Under the pieces are notes generated by a model. It saw only the letters and a program-made list of their open reading frames with translations, was not told the origin of the DNA and did not search any database. From Psilocybe azurescens (Eukaryota > Basidiomycota > Agaricomycetes > Agaricales > Agrocybaceae), in assembly GCA_023853785.1 (NCBI GenBank), contig JAJIRX010000682.1, forward strand, positions 1 through 23,816: 23,816 nucleotides of DNA. Reading direction: 5' to 3'. Below, piece by piece: positions 1 to 10,735 of the stretch. How positions within the stretch are numbered: position 1 is the stretch's first letter; each line of letters opens with the position of its first letter. The position numbers and the translations under genes are program-made.

Positions 1-1125
1 GGCTACGGCGGGACCGACAAGCCGACAGATGCCCGAAACGCACACATTGATGGCGCAGGACATGATCGATGTCCTCGATGCCATCCACGGCGATGAACGC
101 GTCATTGCCATAGGCCACGATTGGTGAGCGTTCTCAGGTCATGTATCACGCTTTCTCTACTTAGTAGATTCCCTACTATCCTAGGGGTTGTGTGGTTGTC
201 AGCCGTTTGGCAAATCTACACGGACACCGTTTTATTGCCTATGCATTCCTCGCTGTGGGCTATAACGTTCCCAATCCTTCTATTCCATACTCACAAGTTC
301 TAGCCTATGTATGCCTTACGCATTTATCCATTATCTGTGTCCAATGTGTAGAATCCTCTAATGAATCTCTGCGTTTCGTAGACGGCACAGTTGGTAGGAT
401 ATGAACTATTTGGATACTGGAGTTTTTGCTGAAGATGGTGCGGACAACATAATAAAGGACCACGTTTGTTTATGTTTATTCGATCTATTTGTTTTGAAAG
501 AAATCATTGACTATCTCTACTTAGTTTGACTCGTTTTTCAGCAACCTTTTGTCCGTGGATCCGGAAGACGGCAAAAGAACTTTACTCCGACTGGCGCATT
601 CAAAGCGACTATCTTAAGTGACAAAATCAATTCGTTACCGACCTATCTAACCCAAGAGGTATTTCTGGGTTCCCTTTCTGTGTGCCGCTTCTTTCCCTTA
701 CCTAGTTCGCGTTTCTAGGAATACAATACTCAGAAGGCAATTCGACCAAGAATGGATTGACTGCCCCACTATGTTGGTACAAAGTAGTCACCTCTTCTAT
801 CTGCATGGAAGATGCTAAATGTATGCGAAATCATCACTTGATGATATGGCAGTCTAACTCCTCCCTGCAAGCCATCCCGGTGGAAAAATACCATTGCCTC
901 CCCCGTTTTCCTTGCCGCAGCTAAAGAGATCCCGTCGCCGTTGCTGCCTTGGCAGTGGCCTCAACCCAGAAATTCTGCCCCAATGCTACGATCAAGGAAT
1001 ATGACGCATGTCACTGGCTCCTATGGGAAGCAAAGGATCAAGTCAATACTGACCTCGAAGAATGGATCGGAAAGCTCTCGTCGACGTCGTGTACTGTCTC
1101 GAACAGTGTCTCATTTATTATGTAA
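1..1125 (+). CDS. Soluble epoxide hydrolase-like alpha/beta hydrolase (5'-partial, frame-broken)
   Basis: The 5' end, including the usual HGxP oxyanion motif, lies outside the window. What is visible: GYGGTDKP at 1-24; the nucleophile motif GHDWG, split by an intron at 124-184; a cap-domain stretch after it (SRLANLHGHRFIAYAF); a second intron from 309 to 381; ELFGYW with its cap tyrosine near 400-420; and near the C-terminus ACHWLLWEAKDQ with the probable catalytic histidine. The reading ends at TAA 1123-1125. Members of this family open epoxides or hydrolyse related small substrates; the substrate cannot be told. The frame must be changed about six times (near 31, 424, 573, 742, 885 and 925), while splice sites and motifs stay intact. 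This is the most damaged gene per base in the window. It could be a true pseudogene or a victim of the window-wide indel problem. It converges on the next gene with a 292-bp gap in which I see nothing else. Confidence 0.85.
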
Positions 1126-1417
1126 TTGATGAGGCTGTTTAAGCGTATATATCAATCTGAAAAGATATACATATCACTGACATTTCTACAAGTGAAGAAG
1201 ACCTTCCTGTAAGATTGGTCTTACCTAACTATTTCCAGTCGTCGTCTCGAAAGGTTCCGAAAGCGAGATACATAACTCCTCTTACCGATCATCCGAGGGG
1301 ATTCGAATTTTGCTAGTATACAAGATAGGTATATTATTGAGCTAGTAGTTAAGTATAATGTTTCATGATAGATACTCTCTTGGCAAAAAGAGAGCTGCTG
1401 GGATACATCCTGACAAC

Positions 1418-3406
1418 TCAAATGTCGTCGTCTACTACTTCAAATGCACAACAGAACTGATCCTTCCCAAGGAGAATGAGGCCCTTGCCATCAAGCGCCC
1501 AGCAAATGTCTTTGGTTTCAAATTGCTCTGAGTCAATCCGTTAGTTACATTTGCAACAGAGAGCGACAAGAGCTATAGACGCACTAGCAGGCACGCCGAT
1601 ACATTCTGCCATCTCTACTTCTTCTCCTGACTCGCCCTGCCATTCATCGCTCCAAGTATAGAGGCTTTGACTGGCACAGCACAGTGCCAGGCTACCTTTA
1701 CGTACTGGGTTCCACCGCGCATGTAAAACTGGTTGTGAATGCAAGAGAACTGTCCTGAGTTTCGGCTGGAATTGTTCCTTTGGCGAAGGGAAATCGAAAA
1801 GATAGACTGCGGTCGGAACATGCTCTGGAGTTTGAATTTTAATTTGAATAGACCTGTGGATATAGGTATTGAATGGCTCACCAAAACGAACTAGCAGCAA
1901 ACTTCCAGTTAAATTCCATTCCATTTGCATGACACCACTTTTGGGATTTGCTTTTGTTGGATCTGCCCGAGTGGTACTTAGTACTTGTGGCCCTTGTAGA
2001 CGGTCATCTGCAAGACTGTATGATTAACTGTGGAACCAGATCGTTTGCAAAACCCTCTGCTTACAAGAGAGAAACCCGCGACCCTCTGTCGTTTCCAACC
2101 ACTTTGCCGGTTCCCTCCAAGCTTTCTGCAAGTATTAGTTGAAAATGACAGCTCGACATGTCCTTGACTTTGGCATACCACATGTGTAGATATGCGTGTT
2201 GACAGTTCCAATACTGCTACAGCAGACCAACTAAGGCTGTCCAGGATATAAATCTAACAGTATAAGTACGGTTTAAACAAACCAACGAAGGGCTTTGCAT
2301 ACTTTTTCGTCCCACCCTCCGACAGCCAGAAAACTACCCGTTGGATGCCAGGCTACAGAGCGTATACCAAATCCTGGGTCAACCGATGGGCCGAAAGATG
2401 CTAGAATGTCCCCTGTCAATGTCATTATGTAAAGTTTATACTAACCAATGAAGTGATGAGCTGTAGGTAGTCTGAATGAAGATAGTGGTATCTACCTCTA
2501 TGGGACCTTCCCATACAGCAATATAGTTTCCATTGGGTGACAAGGAAAGTGAAGCAATAGAAGAAGTAGGTAACGGAAAATGCTGAAAATTACATCAAGA
2601 TATAATAGACGAATGCATAGGACGTAGACGGACTCGAACAAGTTTATATGCTTGGGTTGCATCATATATTCCAAGTGTGTCCTTTGACTTGTGCCTCTCA
2701 GCGAGTACAAAATAGCGCCCGTCGGACCGAAAGGCATATCCTAACAAATATGGGGTGAGCTGACACTTAAGTCGGAAACACATTCGACAAAACGCCCACC
2801 TTTATCTGGAAAAACCGGAAATTGGATATACATTGCAGTACCCGTTGATATGGACCATAACGACACACGCAGCTGGTATAGATACCGTTTCCATGATCTT
2901 ATTCGAAAAGCAAATTCCAAAACTTACGCCCCAATCAGAAAAACAAAGAACCGTTCGTCCGTCGGGTGCCCATTCAGCTTTTACAAGCCCTGCCAAAGAT
3001 TGAGCATTCGAATTCAGTGGGGACTGGCAGTCTTATCACCTTCGGTTCCAGAATCGATGCGTCCTGTCCATTCTTCGTCGCGTAGTTTCAGAAGATGAAC
3101 GACGCCGCGCTTAACACATCCTGCAAGAATATACTCAGAGTCACAGGACCATCCGATGTGGGTTATCCAGGCATCTGGACTATTATTCGAAGAGCTAGAG
3201 ACTTGAGATTTCTGTTTAGAGTTACGAGAAAGGAGAGCTGCTTGTGTGGGTGACGGAGAACTATCGACAAGCCATGTTCGTGTTATTTGGAAAGTATCAG
3301 TCCGGCGCACGATAATTCTATCTTGAACAGCTGTAAGAATGAAGTGAGCTCCGGGACTGAATGCAACCAGTGAAGCCGTTTGTCTGTATAGTTCTGTGAA
3401 ATCCAT
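1418..3406 (-). CDS. WRAP73: WRAP73/WDR8-type WD40 repeat protein
   Basis: The start is ATG at 3406 (MDFTELYRQTASLVAF) and the stop is TGA at 1420-1418 (ending FEVVDDDI). Exons joined by GT..AG introns give the WRAP73 order: N-terminal MxF..LY; WITHIGWSCDSEYILAGC; VKAEWAPDGRTVLCFSDWG; LRVSLWSISTG; AFRSDGRYFVLAERHKSKD; IRSVAWHPTGSFLAVGGWDEK; AWREPAKWLETTEGRGFLS; GVMQMEWNLTGSLLLVRF; PVLHARWNPVRKGSLALCC; LYTWSDEW; and CIGVPAKQFETKDICW. It is about as long as the human protein. In fission yeast Wdr8 acts with Msd1 and the kinesin Pkl1 to anchor microtubule minus ends at the spindle pole body; the same role here is inference. About ten introns of 45-60 nt can be placed, one of them 57 nt, frame-preserving and stop-free (1825-1881). 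Unlike most of its neighbours this gene reads through without any frameshift. It is divergent from the MFS gene. Confidence 0.93.
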
Positions 3407-3752
3407 CGCGGATGTAGTTGTGTGTAACCGCGTAGATGGCCGTTTTGCCGCGGCGATATGGATGGTACATGAATGTAAACTGGAAAGATATGCCAAAATT
3501 GGGCATATCCACCAATGAATATTTGTTACATATCGCCTCTCGGTTTTGAGATACCCGGAAGGACCCACATGACGGCTCTTCCCCGTTCCCGTGTACATGT
3601 TACCGTCCAATATGTACGGTAGATGGTTCTCCCTAAGTCCTTGAGGTCATTCAATGCATAGGACTTTTCGTTCTTAATAAGCTCTCTCAAATGCAAATCT
3701 TCAGGTACTTTGCCTCTTTATCTTCATTCTGGAGTTCACGACACATTCTCCA
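3407..3752. promoter_or_regulatory. Divergent promoter between WRAP73 and the MFS transporter
   Basis: This 346-bp gap separates two ATGs pointing away from each other, so it must hold both promoters. I see no ORF with family likeness and no obvious TATA box. The one structured signal is the inverted repeat listed separately at 3601-3621. The rest is unremarkable mixed sequence. Confidence 0.6.
3601..3621. promoter_or_regulatory. Inverted repeat TACCGT-N9-ACGGTA, possible operator
   Basis: The two 6-bp arms TACCGT (3601-3606) and ACGGTA (3616-3621) are perfect inverse complements around a 9-nt spacer containing CCAAT. CGG inverted repeats with a fixed spacer are the usual binding sites of fungal Zn2Cys6 regulators, which often control MFS drug exporters. 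The role is inference; a match this short could arise by chance. Confidence 0.25.
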
Positions 3753-6198
3753 ATGGTACAACGTATTAACGCCATTGCGGCCCAAGTCTCCAGTTCATCC
3801 GAGTCAACTAGTCGCGCAGACGACAAATTGGAAGGCGAAAGCCTTGTCGATTATGACCCCTATTTAATTGATACGTTTGAGCCCAATGATCCAGAAGATC
3901 CACAGGTAAGTGTCTTATAAGTCAATGGCTGGATTCCTGAAGTCGATGCTTCATCATGATTTTTAGAACTGGTCGAACGCAAAACGATGGTACCTGACCT
4001 TGATCAGTGGCCTTCTCGTTCTAAACGCGTGAGTTTCAGTACAATTTTTCAATAATTCGGTCTCCGTAACCTATGTTTGAACGCAGGACCTTTGCCAGCT
4101 CGTCCCGTATGGTGGTTCCTCTGCTATCTCACGATGTAACGTTCATATAGTGCTGCAGCCTCTGGAATATTCCCCAGTTGATGGAAGAGTTTCAAATGTC
4201 GGAAAAAGTGGGAATCCTGACCTTGTCGCTATTTGTCTGCGGTTATTGTGTGGGGTAAGGAACATACTTCCTTCATATCCGTGACCTCGTATCTCACCCA
4301 TTCTAGGCCATTATTATGGGGGCCTTTGTCAGAGCGGTACGGTCGGAGACCACTGTTTGTCTATCCTTTTTCGTATACATGGTAAGCGGTTGTTTTCTAC
4401 CCAATTCCCTTTGCTCTTATCTAAGTTACGAATTATCATTCTCAGTGCTTTATGATTGGAGGCGCTCTCGCTAAGAACACTCCATCACTCCTTCTATTTA
4501 GATTTCTTGGGGTACATTTGCAGCAGCTCCTCTGACCAATTCTGGGTTTGTTTTTGCCATATGTACGTCGTGTAATGAATTGACGTACCTATAGAGCACT
4601 AATATCCGACATCTGGGATGCGAAAATGCGGGGAAAGCTATGGCAATATTCACTGTTGCCCCATTTGCAGGCCCGGCTCTCGGCCCAACCGCAGCAGGAT
4701 TCATCGGGGACACAATTTCATGGAGATGGCTCTTTTGGGTGTTGGCAGCCTTTGTGAAAAGCTTCACATCCCTCTGTTTCGTTAATTAATCTAATCTCTA
4801 CAGGCCGGTATCTGCGAAATTTTGATCGTATTTACCATCCCAGAGACGTACACGTAAGAAAATATCCAAACCAACAGGAGTATACAATTTGAACAGACTT
4901 GACTTTAGGCCCCAAATACTTGTCAAGAAGGCTCAGGCTAAACGTCAAGAGACAGGTAATGATCGATACTATGCCGCTTTGGAAAGGCAGGAAGTGGATT
5001 TCAAGAAGCGTATAGAAGACATCCTTGCAAAGCCCTTTGTCATCTTGTTTAATGAGCCTATGCTCGTCGCCATTACACTTTATATGAGTGTGAGTATTCC
5101 CTTCTACAACCACTCAAACTTTCTAGCTCAAAATTTCTATCGCTCAATTAGTTTGTGTACGGATGCCTATACCTGCTTTTCACAGCATATCCCATTGTCT
5201 TTACCCAGGCCCACCACTTCAGCGCGGGTGTCTCTGGTCTCATGTTTCTCCCGATCCCAATCGGCGGAGCTCTTGCGGTAGTGCTAGTGCGTCATAAATC
5301 TATTTGTCATCCATTCTAATAACTCATCCTCGTTCCAGTATGTAGCATATTATAATCCTAAATACGAGGATGAAGCTGTACATTGCTACCCAAAGCCTGT
5401 TGCTCCAGAATTCCGTCTCGAAATGGTTTTGTACGCTGGACCACTTTTTGCAATATCATTTTTCTGGTTTGCGTGAGTCATTTGACTCCTGCACAATCTT
5501 CTGCTTCATCATGAAATATACAGATGGACATCCTTTCCTAATTTATCGTACTGGGCCCCCATGCTATCTGGGCTGCTGATGGGATTTTCCATTCAGCTCA
5601 TATTTGTGCGTTAGACGAAAAGGTCAAGTGATTCACTCATTAACAATGACCGCAGCTTGGACTTTTCAATTATATTATAGATGCCTATATATCTGTTGCT
5701 GCATCGGCTTTGGCATCAAGTACAGTAATCAGGAGCATGTTTGGGGCAGGATTTCCGGTGGATATTGTTTATCGTCATTTATGTACCAACTACTGACGAT
5801 GCGCTCTTTTCATGACAAGCTCTTTGCCTCCGACCTGTACGACGCTTTGAATCCACGGTGGGCATCGACTCTGCTTGGATGCATTGCAGTGCTCATGGTG
5901 CCAATACCACTTGTATTAAAAGGTAAATAATACTTCATATCTCATTGATATACCATCTAACTGGTGTTTTTCATTTAGTTATGGGCCACTGCTAAGGAGA
6001 AAATCCCGCTTTTGTCCCTACAGCGAAGAGGACGAGTCCCCTATTGGAAAAACGCATTCACTCCCGGCGTATAAAATATATCTTGAACTCCACTTTCACT
6101 TTCCGGTATCAAAATACTCGATTAAAGCAAGTTACACCGTGACCTATTCTTCGTCAATCATTTCAATACCATTATTGATGTTTTTGTCATGTATCTAA
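3753..6198 (+). CDS. MFS transporter, DHA1 (drug/H+ antiporter) type, frame-broken
   Basis: The start is ATG at 3753 (MVQRINAIAAQVSSSSE). An acidic soluble N-terminus of about 50 residues ends NDPEDPQNWSNAKRW, the usual lead-in to TM1 in fungal DHA1 exporters. Motif A-like GPLSERYGRRP follows TM2, and motif C-like APFAGPALGPTAAGF lies in TM5. Later come SWRWLFWVLA, PETYTPQILVKKA before the central loop, and a second half with GLMFLPIPIGGAL and DALNPRWASTLLGC. About a dozen introns of 45-70 nt interrupt it. DHA1 proteins export drugs, polyamines or toxins at the plasma membrane by proton antiport; the substrate here is unknown. Four shifts are needed: near 4367-4371 (T run), 4509-4512 (G run), 4637, and at the last intron (5928-5980). 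Each is repaired by one extra base in a run. The C-terminal end at TAA 6196-6198 depends on the last repair; without it the frame stops near 5995. Confidence 0.85.
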
Positions 6199-6504
6199 TG
6201 CCGAGCGTTCACGAGCAACATATTCGCATGATTTTCTTCATTCTGAAAGGTTTGATGGAGCGTAAACTACGCATTAGATATTGTTAGGATTACACTGTGT
6301 AGTACCACTCTTTTTCATTGAAATCGATTAGAAATTGTTACTTACAGTAATGTAATGACCATTATTTTCCCGGTAGATTGCGGCACAGCGGCCCATTGCA
6401 GATGCCACGCCACATATTTTCTCACGGATATACATTGACTTGGATGCCGTCGTCGCGTTGACCGAAGGTCATACACATAGCCCTCCTCGATCAAGTCCAG
6501 CAAA
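6199..6504. promoter_or_regulatory. MFS 3' region and promoter of uS17m
   Basis: This 306-bp gap holds the end of the MFS transcript and the promoter of the ribosomal protein gene. I see no gene in it. A perfect short inverted repeat, TGACC-GAA-GGTCA at 6459-6471, sits 34 bp before the uS17m ATG and may be a protein-binding site; this is inference. Confidence 0.4.
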
Positions 6505-6959
6505 ATGCCGCCAATGTCATTTCATGGTGTAGTTACCAAGGCCGGATACATGAACAAAACCGTCACAGTAACAGTCTCTCGGTGGGTGATCCATAAGTTG
6601 ACCGGAAAGGTTTGTCTTTGCCCCTTGGGTGACAGCTCAATACTTACCACTTTGCCAACAAGTAGCGAATTGAAAGAAGCAAAAAGTATCTGATTCACGA
6701 TGAAAAGAACCGTATGTATAGTCACATTTCAGTGTTGCACCCTCATTTTGAAAACTGTACAGAACTCCGGCGAGACGACCTCGTTGTCATTCGTAATTGT
6801 CCACCTGTATCTGCTATGAAGAGATTTACCCTCGAAACCATCTTGAAAAGTCCCGAAACGGAACGCGACGTAGCACGAGCGGTGAAAGCACAAGCATTGA
6901 AAAGTGGAACATTAGGACCACAAGCAAGAAATGTCCTCGAATCTTTCACACATCCGTGA
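6505..6959 (+). CDS. MRPS17: Mitochondrial small-subunit ribosomal protein uS17m
   Basis: Three exons (6505-6609, 6666-6711, 6763-6959) join to a 115-residue protein with clean GT..AG introns and no frameshift. The N-terminal part has the uS17 signature: FHGVVTKAGYMNKTVTVTVSR, a short loop, then RSKKYLIHDEKNQLRRDD, and the conserved VVIRNCPPVSAMKRFTLETI. The protein binds small-subunit rRNA. The bacterial-like length with a C-terminal extension rich in Lys, Arg and Ala, and the lack of cytosolic uS17 features, point to the mitochondrial form. I chose ATG 6505; a second in-frame ATG at codon 4 is the alternative start. The gene ends 74 bp from the converging prefoldin gene. Confidence 0.92.
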
Positions 6960-7033
6960 TTGATCTAGGGTGCAAGCAAACGACAGCGAGGTGGAATATC
7001 AACCAACAGATTCAGGAGAGCGTCGGTTTTGGC

Positions 7034-7591
7034 TTATACGGTCAGAGTGGAGGCGGAGGGCGAGACAGACGTTTGTTGGAGAGCCGATTGGATTTGAACC
7101 AGCTACGCGTCTAAGCATGAGCCCGTGCAAATCGAAAGACAGTCAGTTTTCAAACTCTCACCTCTCCCTTCTTTTTCTTGTTTTCCCTCAATATCCTTTA
7201 TTTGGGCTTCTACCCTTCGGCTGTAACGTTTAAATATTGTTAATTTATGACAACATTGGGAAAAAGACAAAGGTTTCGGACATCTCGCTGCGAATGTAAT
7301 CAAGTCGCGTATCCACATTGCTTTTTGCTTCGGCTTGATCTTGTTTTACAAGAACAGGACCAATTAATTTGTAAACAGTGTTTTCTGCAGTCAAAGCAGC
7401 AAACTCCTGATAAAACAGATCGTCAATAGCAGCTGTATATGTCCGTTGAACGCGAAACGCACCTTTTTCACCAATTCATTCTCTGAAAGTTGGGCATCGA
7501 GACGTTGCCTTGCTTCTACGACCCGCGACAAGTCAGATTGTAGATTTTGGAATTCTACGGAGGCTTGTTGTAATTTGGCCTCTAAAGACAT
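7034..7591 (-). CDS. PFD6: Prefoldin subunit 6 (beta-type)
   Basis: The start is ATG at 7591 (MSLEAKLQQASVEFQNLQSD). The first exon is an N-terminal coiled coil ending ENELVKK. After an intron comes the prefoldin core EFAALTAENTVYKLIGPVLVK, then NVDTRLDYIRSE, a second intron with a poor donor (GTCCGA), and the second coiled coil RRVEAQIKDIEGKQEK. A last intron leads to LVQIQSALQQ and a Ser/Thr-rich tail ending at TAA (7034-7036). Prefoldin is a six-subunit cytosolic co-chaperone that passes nascent actin and tubulin to CCT. One shift is needed in the A-rich stretch at 7172-7176. Read literally, the frame instead stops at 7103 with an unlikely tail. The length of roughly 120-130 residues fits the family. 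It is divergent from the gamma-glutamyltranspeptidase gene. Confidence 0.9.
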
Positions 7592-7933
7592 TTTGTGTTC
7601 ACGGTCGTGGATTAAGATCAATTCAGATTTAAAATAGATGGCGAGTTCTTCCAATGACACTGGCGAGCACTGGCGATCACTCTTCATGCATCATGCTCTA
7701 ATATCTTGATATCACGCTTCGATTATACCACCCACTGCCCAATTCAAAGAACTTCTCTGCAAATAACCTATATCCTCCCAGGGTAGATGTTCATGACATA
7801 ACCACCGCATGAGGATGAAGTAGATGTATCCCATGTGCAATATGCCACCGGGACACTAACGGCTCCCCGATACCGTGCGGCTCTACCACTATAAAAGCCC
7901 AAGATTCCCTGAGATCGCCATAAAGATATAAGC
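7592..7933. promoter_or_regulatory. Divergent promoter between prefoldin 6 and gamma-glutamyltranspeptidase
   Basis: This 342-bp gap lies between two outward-pointing ATGs. A good TATA box, TATAAAAG at 7890-7897, lies 37 bp before the ATG at 7934 and so serves the rightward gene. I see no TATA box for the leftward one and no other gene. Confidence 0.6.
7890..7897 (+). promoter_or_regulatory. TATA box of the gamma-glutamyltranspeptidase gene
   Basis: TATAAAAG lies 37 bp before the chosen ATG. This is close for a fungal TATA box, so the 5' leader must be very short, or the main start site lies elsewhere. Confidence 0.45.
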
Positions 7934-10645
7934 ATGCTGTCCCCAGTTTCTATCGATTGGTCCAAGGTGGATAATCCAGAGCTTGTGTTCCAGCGATTTG
8001 CTAGTCGCAGATCGGTGGTCTATGGGACTAAAGGAATGGTGTCCTCATCTCAACCCCTAGCCACGGAGGCAGGCCTGGAAATACTGAGGAAGGGCGGAAA
8101 TGCAGGTATGAAGAAGAGATGATCGAAGGCTTTTGTCCCATGTTTAATAACTCGTTTCTATGTAGCGGATGCTGCAGTCGCGACCTCAGCTGCATTAAAC
8201 GTAACGGAGCCCAGCTGCTGTGGAATCGGCGGGTACGCCCTTGAATCGTTTAATAGGACGAGATACAGATATTGGTTGTCATCACAGGGATGCATTTTGT
8301 TTGTTCTATGACGCTAAGACGAAGGCAGTGAAGGCCTTGAATGGCTCAGGCCGCGCTCCAGTGAAACTTGACATTGACTATCTCCTAGCCCGTGGGCTCA
8401 AAGGCTCGATCCCTCTCACGGACTTGAATTCTGTAACAGTGCCAGGTTAGAGAACTGATTCATCGATTAGATCATTATCTGATGCATTCCAATGACCAGG
8501 GGCAGCAGCTGCTTGGGTCGATACGATCGCGACCTTTGGTAGCGGGTCAGTCACAATTGCAGACATTTTTGAGCCAGCCATACGCTTGGCGGAAGAGGGG
8601 TATGCAATCATTCTATTCTATGCCTGTCGAAATCTCAGTTGTTGTTTAGAGTTCCCGTGTCTGAGATTCATGGACAGTCAGTCAGTGCCGTTCTTGCGAA
8701 GACATCCAAATTTAGATGACTTATACGTTTTGCAGTGGCAACGTTCTGAGGTTCGTCTTTCTTTCCCGTCGTTTCGAATAGCTCATTACCGAAGAATACA
8801 GACCCTAATAAAAACGCCTCGCCCAACGGAGATGAAATGCTACTTAATGGCAAAGCGCCATTACCTGGTCAAATCATCAAGCTGCCCAATTTAGCCAGAA
8901 CTTTCAAAGAAGTCGTTGCTCATGGGAAGGATGGATTTTATAAGGGTAGAGTGGCTGAAGCCATCGTCGACCTTATCCAAAGCAAGGGAGGCCTCATGGA
9001 GCTCGAGGACCTTGCTAGTCACACATCAGCCTTCGTTGAACCTATCAAGTACACTTACGCAAACGAAGTAACAGTTTACGAGGTAAAAACCCAAAAAGCT
9101 ATTAGATTCGGCATTCTTCTTATTCTTATCGATATAACCTGTAGTGCCCCCAAACGGACAAGGTAAGTAAGAAGAGATATACTCAATAACAAACTTAACG
9201 AACAACCAGGTATCACCGCCTTACTGGCATTGGGGATTCTGGAAAATATCCAAGAGCAGGGGCTTTCGAAACCGCTCTCCGAAATGGAGCATAATTCGCC
9301 GGATTATCTTCATACTTTAATTGAAGCACTACGGTACGTATGACTGGAACAAATTCAACATCTACTGACAAGGAATTGCTTTTTATACAGACTCGCGTTT
9401 GCAGGTAATTGCTTCACTATGCTCAGGAACTCAAGCTAACGACTGCAAAAGACAGTCAGTATTATGTCACAGATCCTGACGTTGAGCACATTCCTGTTGA
9501 ACAGTTATTAAGCAAGGCTAGCATTTTTACAAGCGTACTGAGATATGTAAGGAGCTAAAACCTTCTTCCCTTTGTCAGGACTACTTGGCATCTAGAGCTC
9601 GATTGTTTGATTCAAGTGGCGCAAATCCCCGTGTAATTCATGTCAGATAAAGTTTCCAGTCTCTTCGAGTAAAGACTTATTATATCGCAGGGCAACCCAG
9701 TCAATTCGTCCGACACTGTTTATTTTTCAGGTAACGATTCACCAATGACAGCAATCTTTGTTATCATCTAAGTAGAAACTTTAGTTACGGACCAATGGGG
9801 AAATGCTTGCAGCTATATTCAAAGTAATTATGCAGGTCAGTGAATTCAAACAGTCGACATGGTCATCCTTCTGACCATCCTGCCAGGCTTTGGAACTGGT
9901 GGTGCGCAAACATTTCGTCTTTGAGACCTCGCTGTTTGTACATTAATCTCCGATTAGCTGTTCCCAAAGGGTGTGGGTTCACCCTCCAAAACAGGGGATC
10001 AGGGTTCACCCTCGACAAGAATCATCCCAATTCTTTGAAGGTACTTCTTAGTTGCAAACGAATAATTCGATATGTATGATTACTTGACAATAGGGAGGCA
10101 AACGTCCTTACCATACTATAATCCCTGCGCTTGCTACGAAAGGCGACGAACTGTTCTTGAGCTACGGCGTGATGGGGGCTTTATGCAGGTAACTCAGTCT
10201 CATCTTTGGCGAGTTTGTATGGCCCTAACGTCGTTAAAGCCACAAGGTCATGTACAGGTCCTACTCAACATGTTGCGGGGATTTACCCCACAGACTGCCC
10301 TCGATGCCCCTCGGTTTTGCATATCCGCCGGCATTCCGGACGCCGAAAGCAATAACACTGGTGCGGCTGGAGACATAAATAGCGAAGTATATTTCGAAGA
10401 CGGGATCTCAAAAGAAACTGTGGAAACGCTCCGAAGTCGGTCACAGTGCATTATTAGTTCTATCACGATGGCTGACCGCAATGTGTTTAGAAATGGGACA
10501 TGATGCTCGATTGGTGAGCGGTTTCAATAGGGGTCTAATGGGACGAGGGCAGGTAATACAGAGATTGGAAGACCCGTCAGGCAGATTTGTCTGGGCCGCA
10601 GGATCAGACCTCAGAGCTGATGGGCATGCAGCCGCCCAGATATGA
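7934..10645 (+). CDS. Gamma-glutamyltranspeptidase family protein (YwrD-like, no signal peptide)
   Basis: The start is ATG at 7934 and the stop TGA at 10643-10645. In order: [80 protein letters not shown]; then the autoprocessing region with the probable nucleophile threonine in [27 protein letters not shown]; and [19 protein letters not shown] followed by [12 protein letters not shown]. The proenzyme normally cleaves itself before that threonine and transfers or hydrolyses gamma-glutamyl groups, e.g. of glutathione. There is no signal peptide or membrane anchor at this start, so it is probably intracellular, as for the YwrD branch. About 14 introns interrupt it. Two shifts are needed: 9082-9083 (inside VPPNGQG) and 10174-10178 (inside VMGGFMQ); both are G runs one base short. 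One intron (donor at 9516 or 9534) may use a GC donor. Confidence 0.9.
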
Positions 10646-10735
10646 CGGTAATCATCCGCACGGTCAATACAATAACGCAATTTACATGCGTCGCTGTCGT
10701 TCACTCCCCACTAGAAAGGCATTCAGTATGCTTTT

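Noticed and set aside
1221..1421. A 66-codon minus-strand ORF between the first gene and WRAP73.
   Set aside because: It has no family likeness and covers the 3' gap only; the WRAP73 reading ends at its edge in another frame.
7082..7110. tRNA gene on the minus strand, from a perfect B-box-like GGTTCAAATCC and a tRNA-like 3' end.
   Set aside because: There is no A box or matching 5' acceptor strand and no T-run terminator. The stretch is explained as the coding sequence LVQIQSALQQ of the last prefoldin 6 exon.
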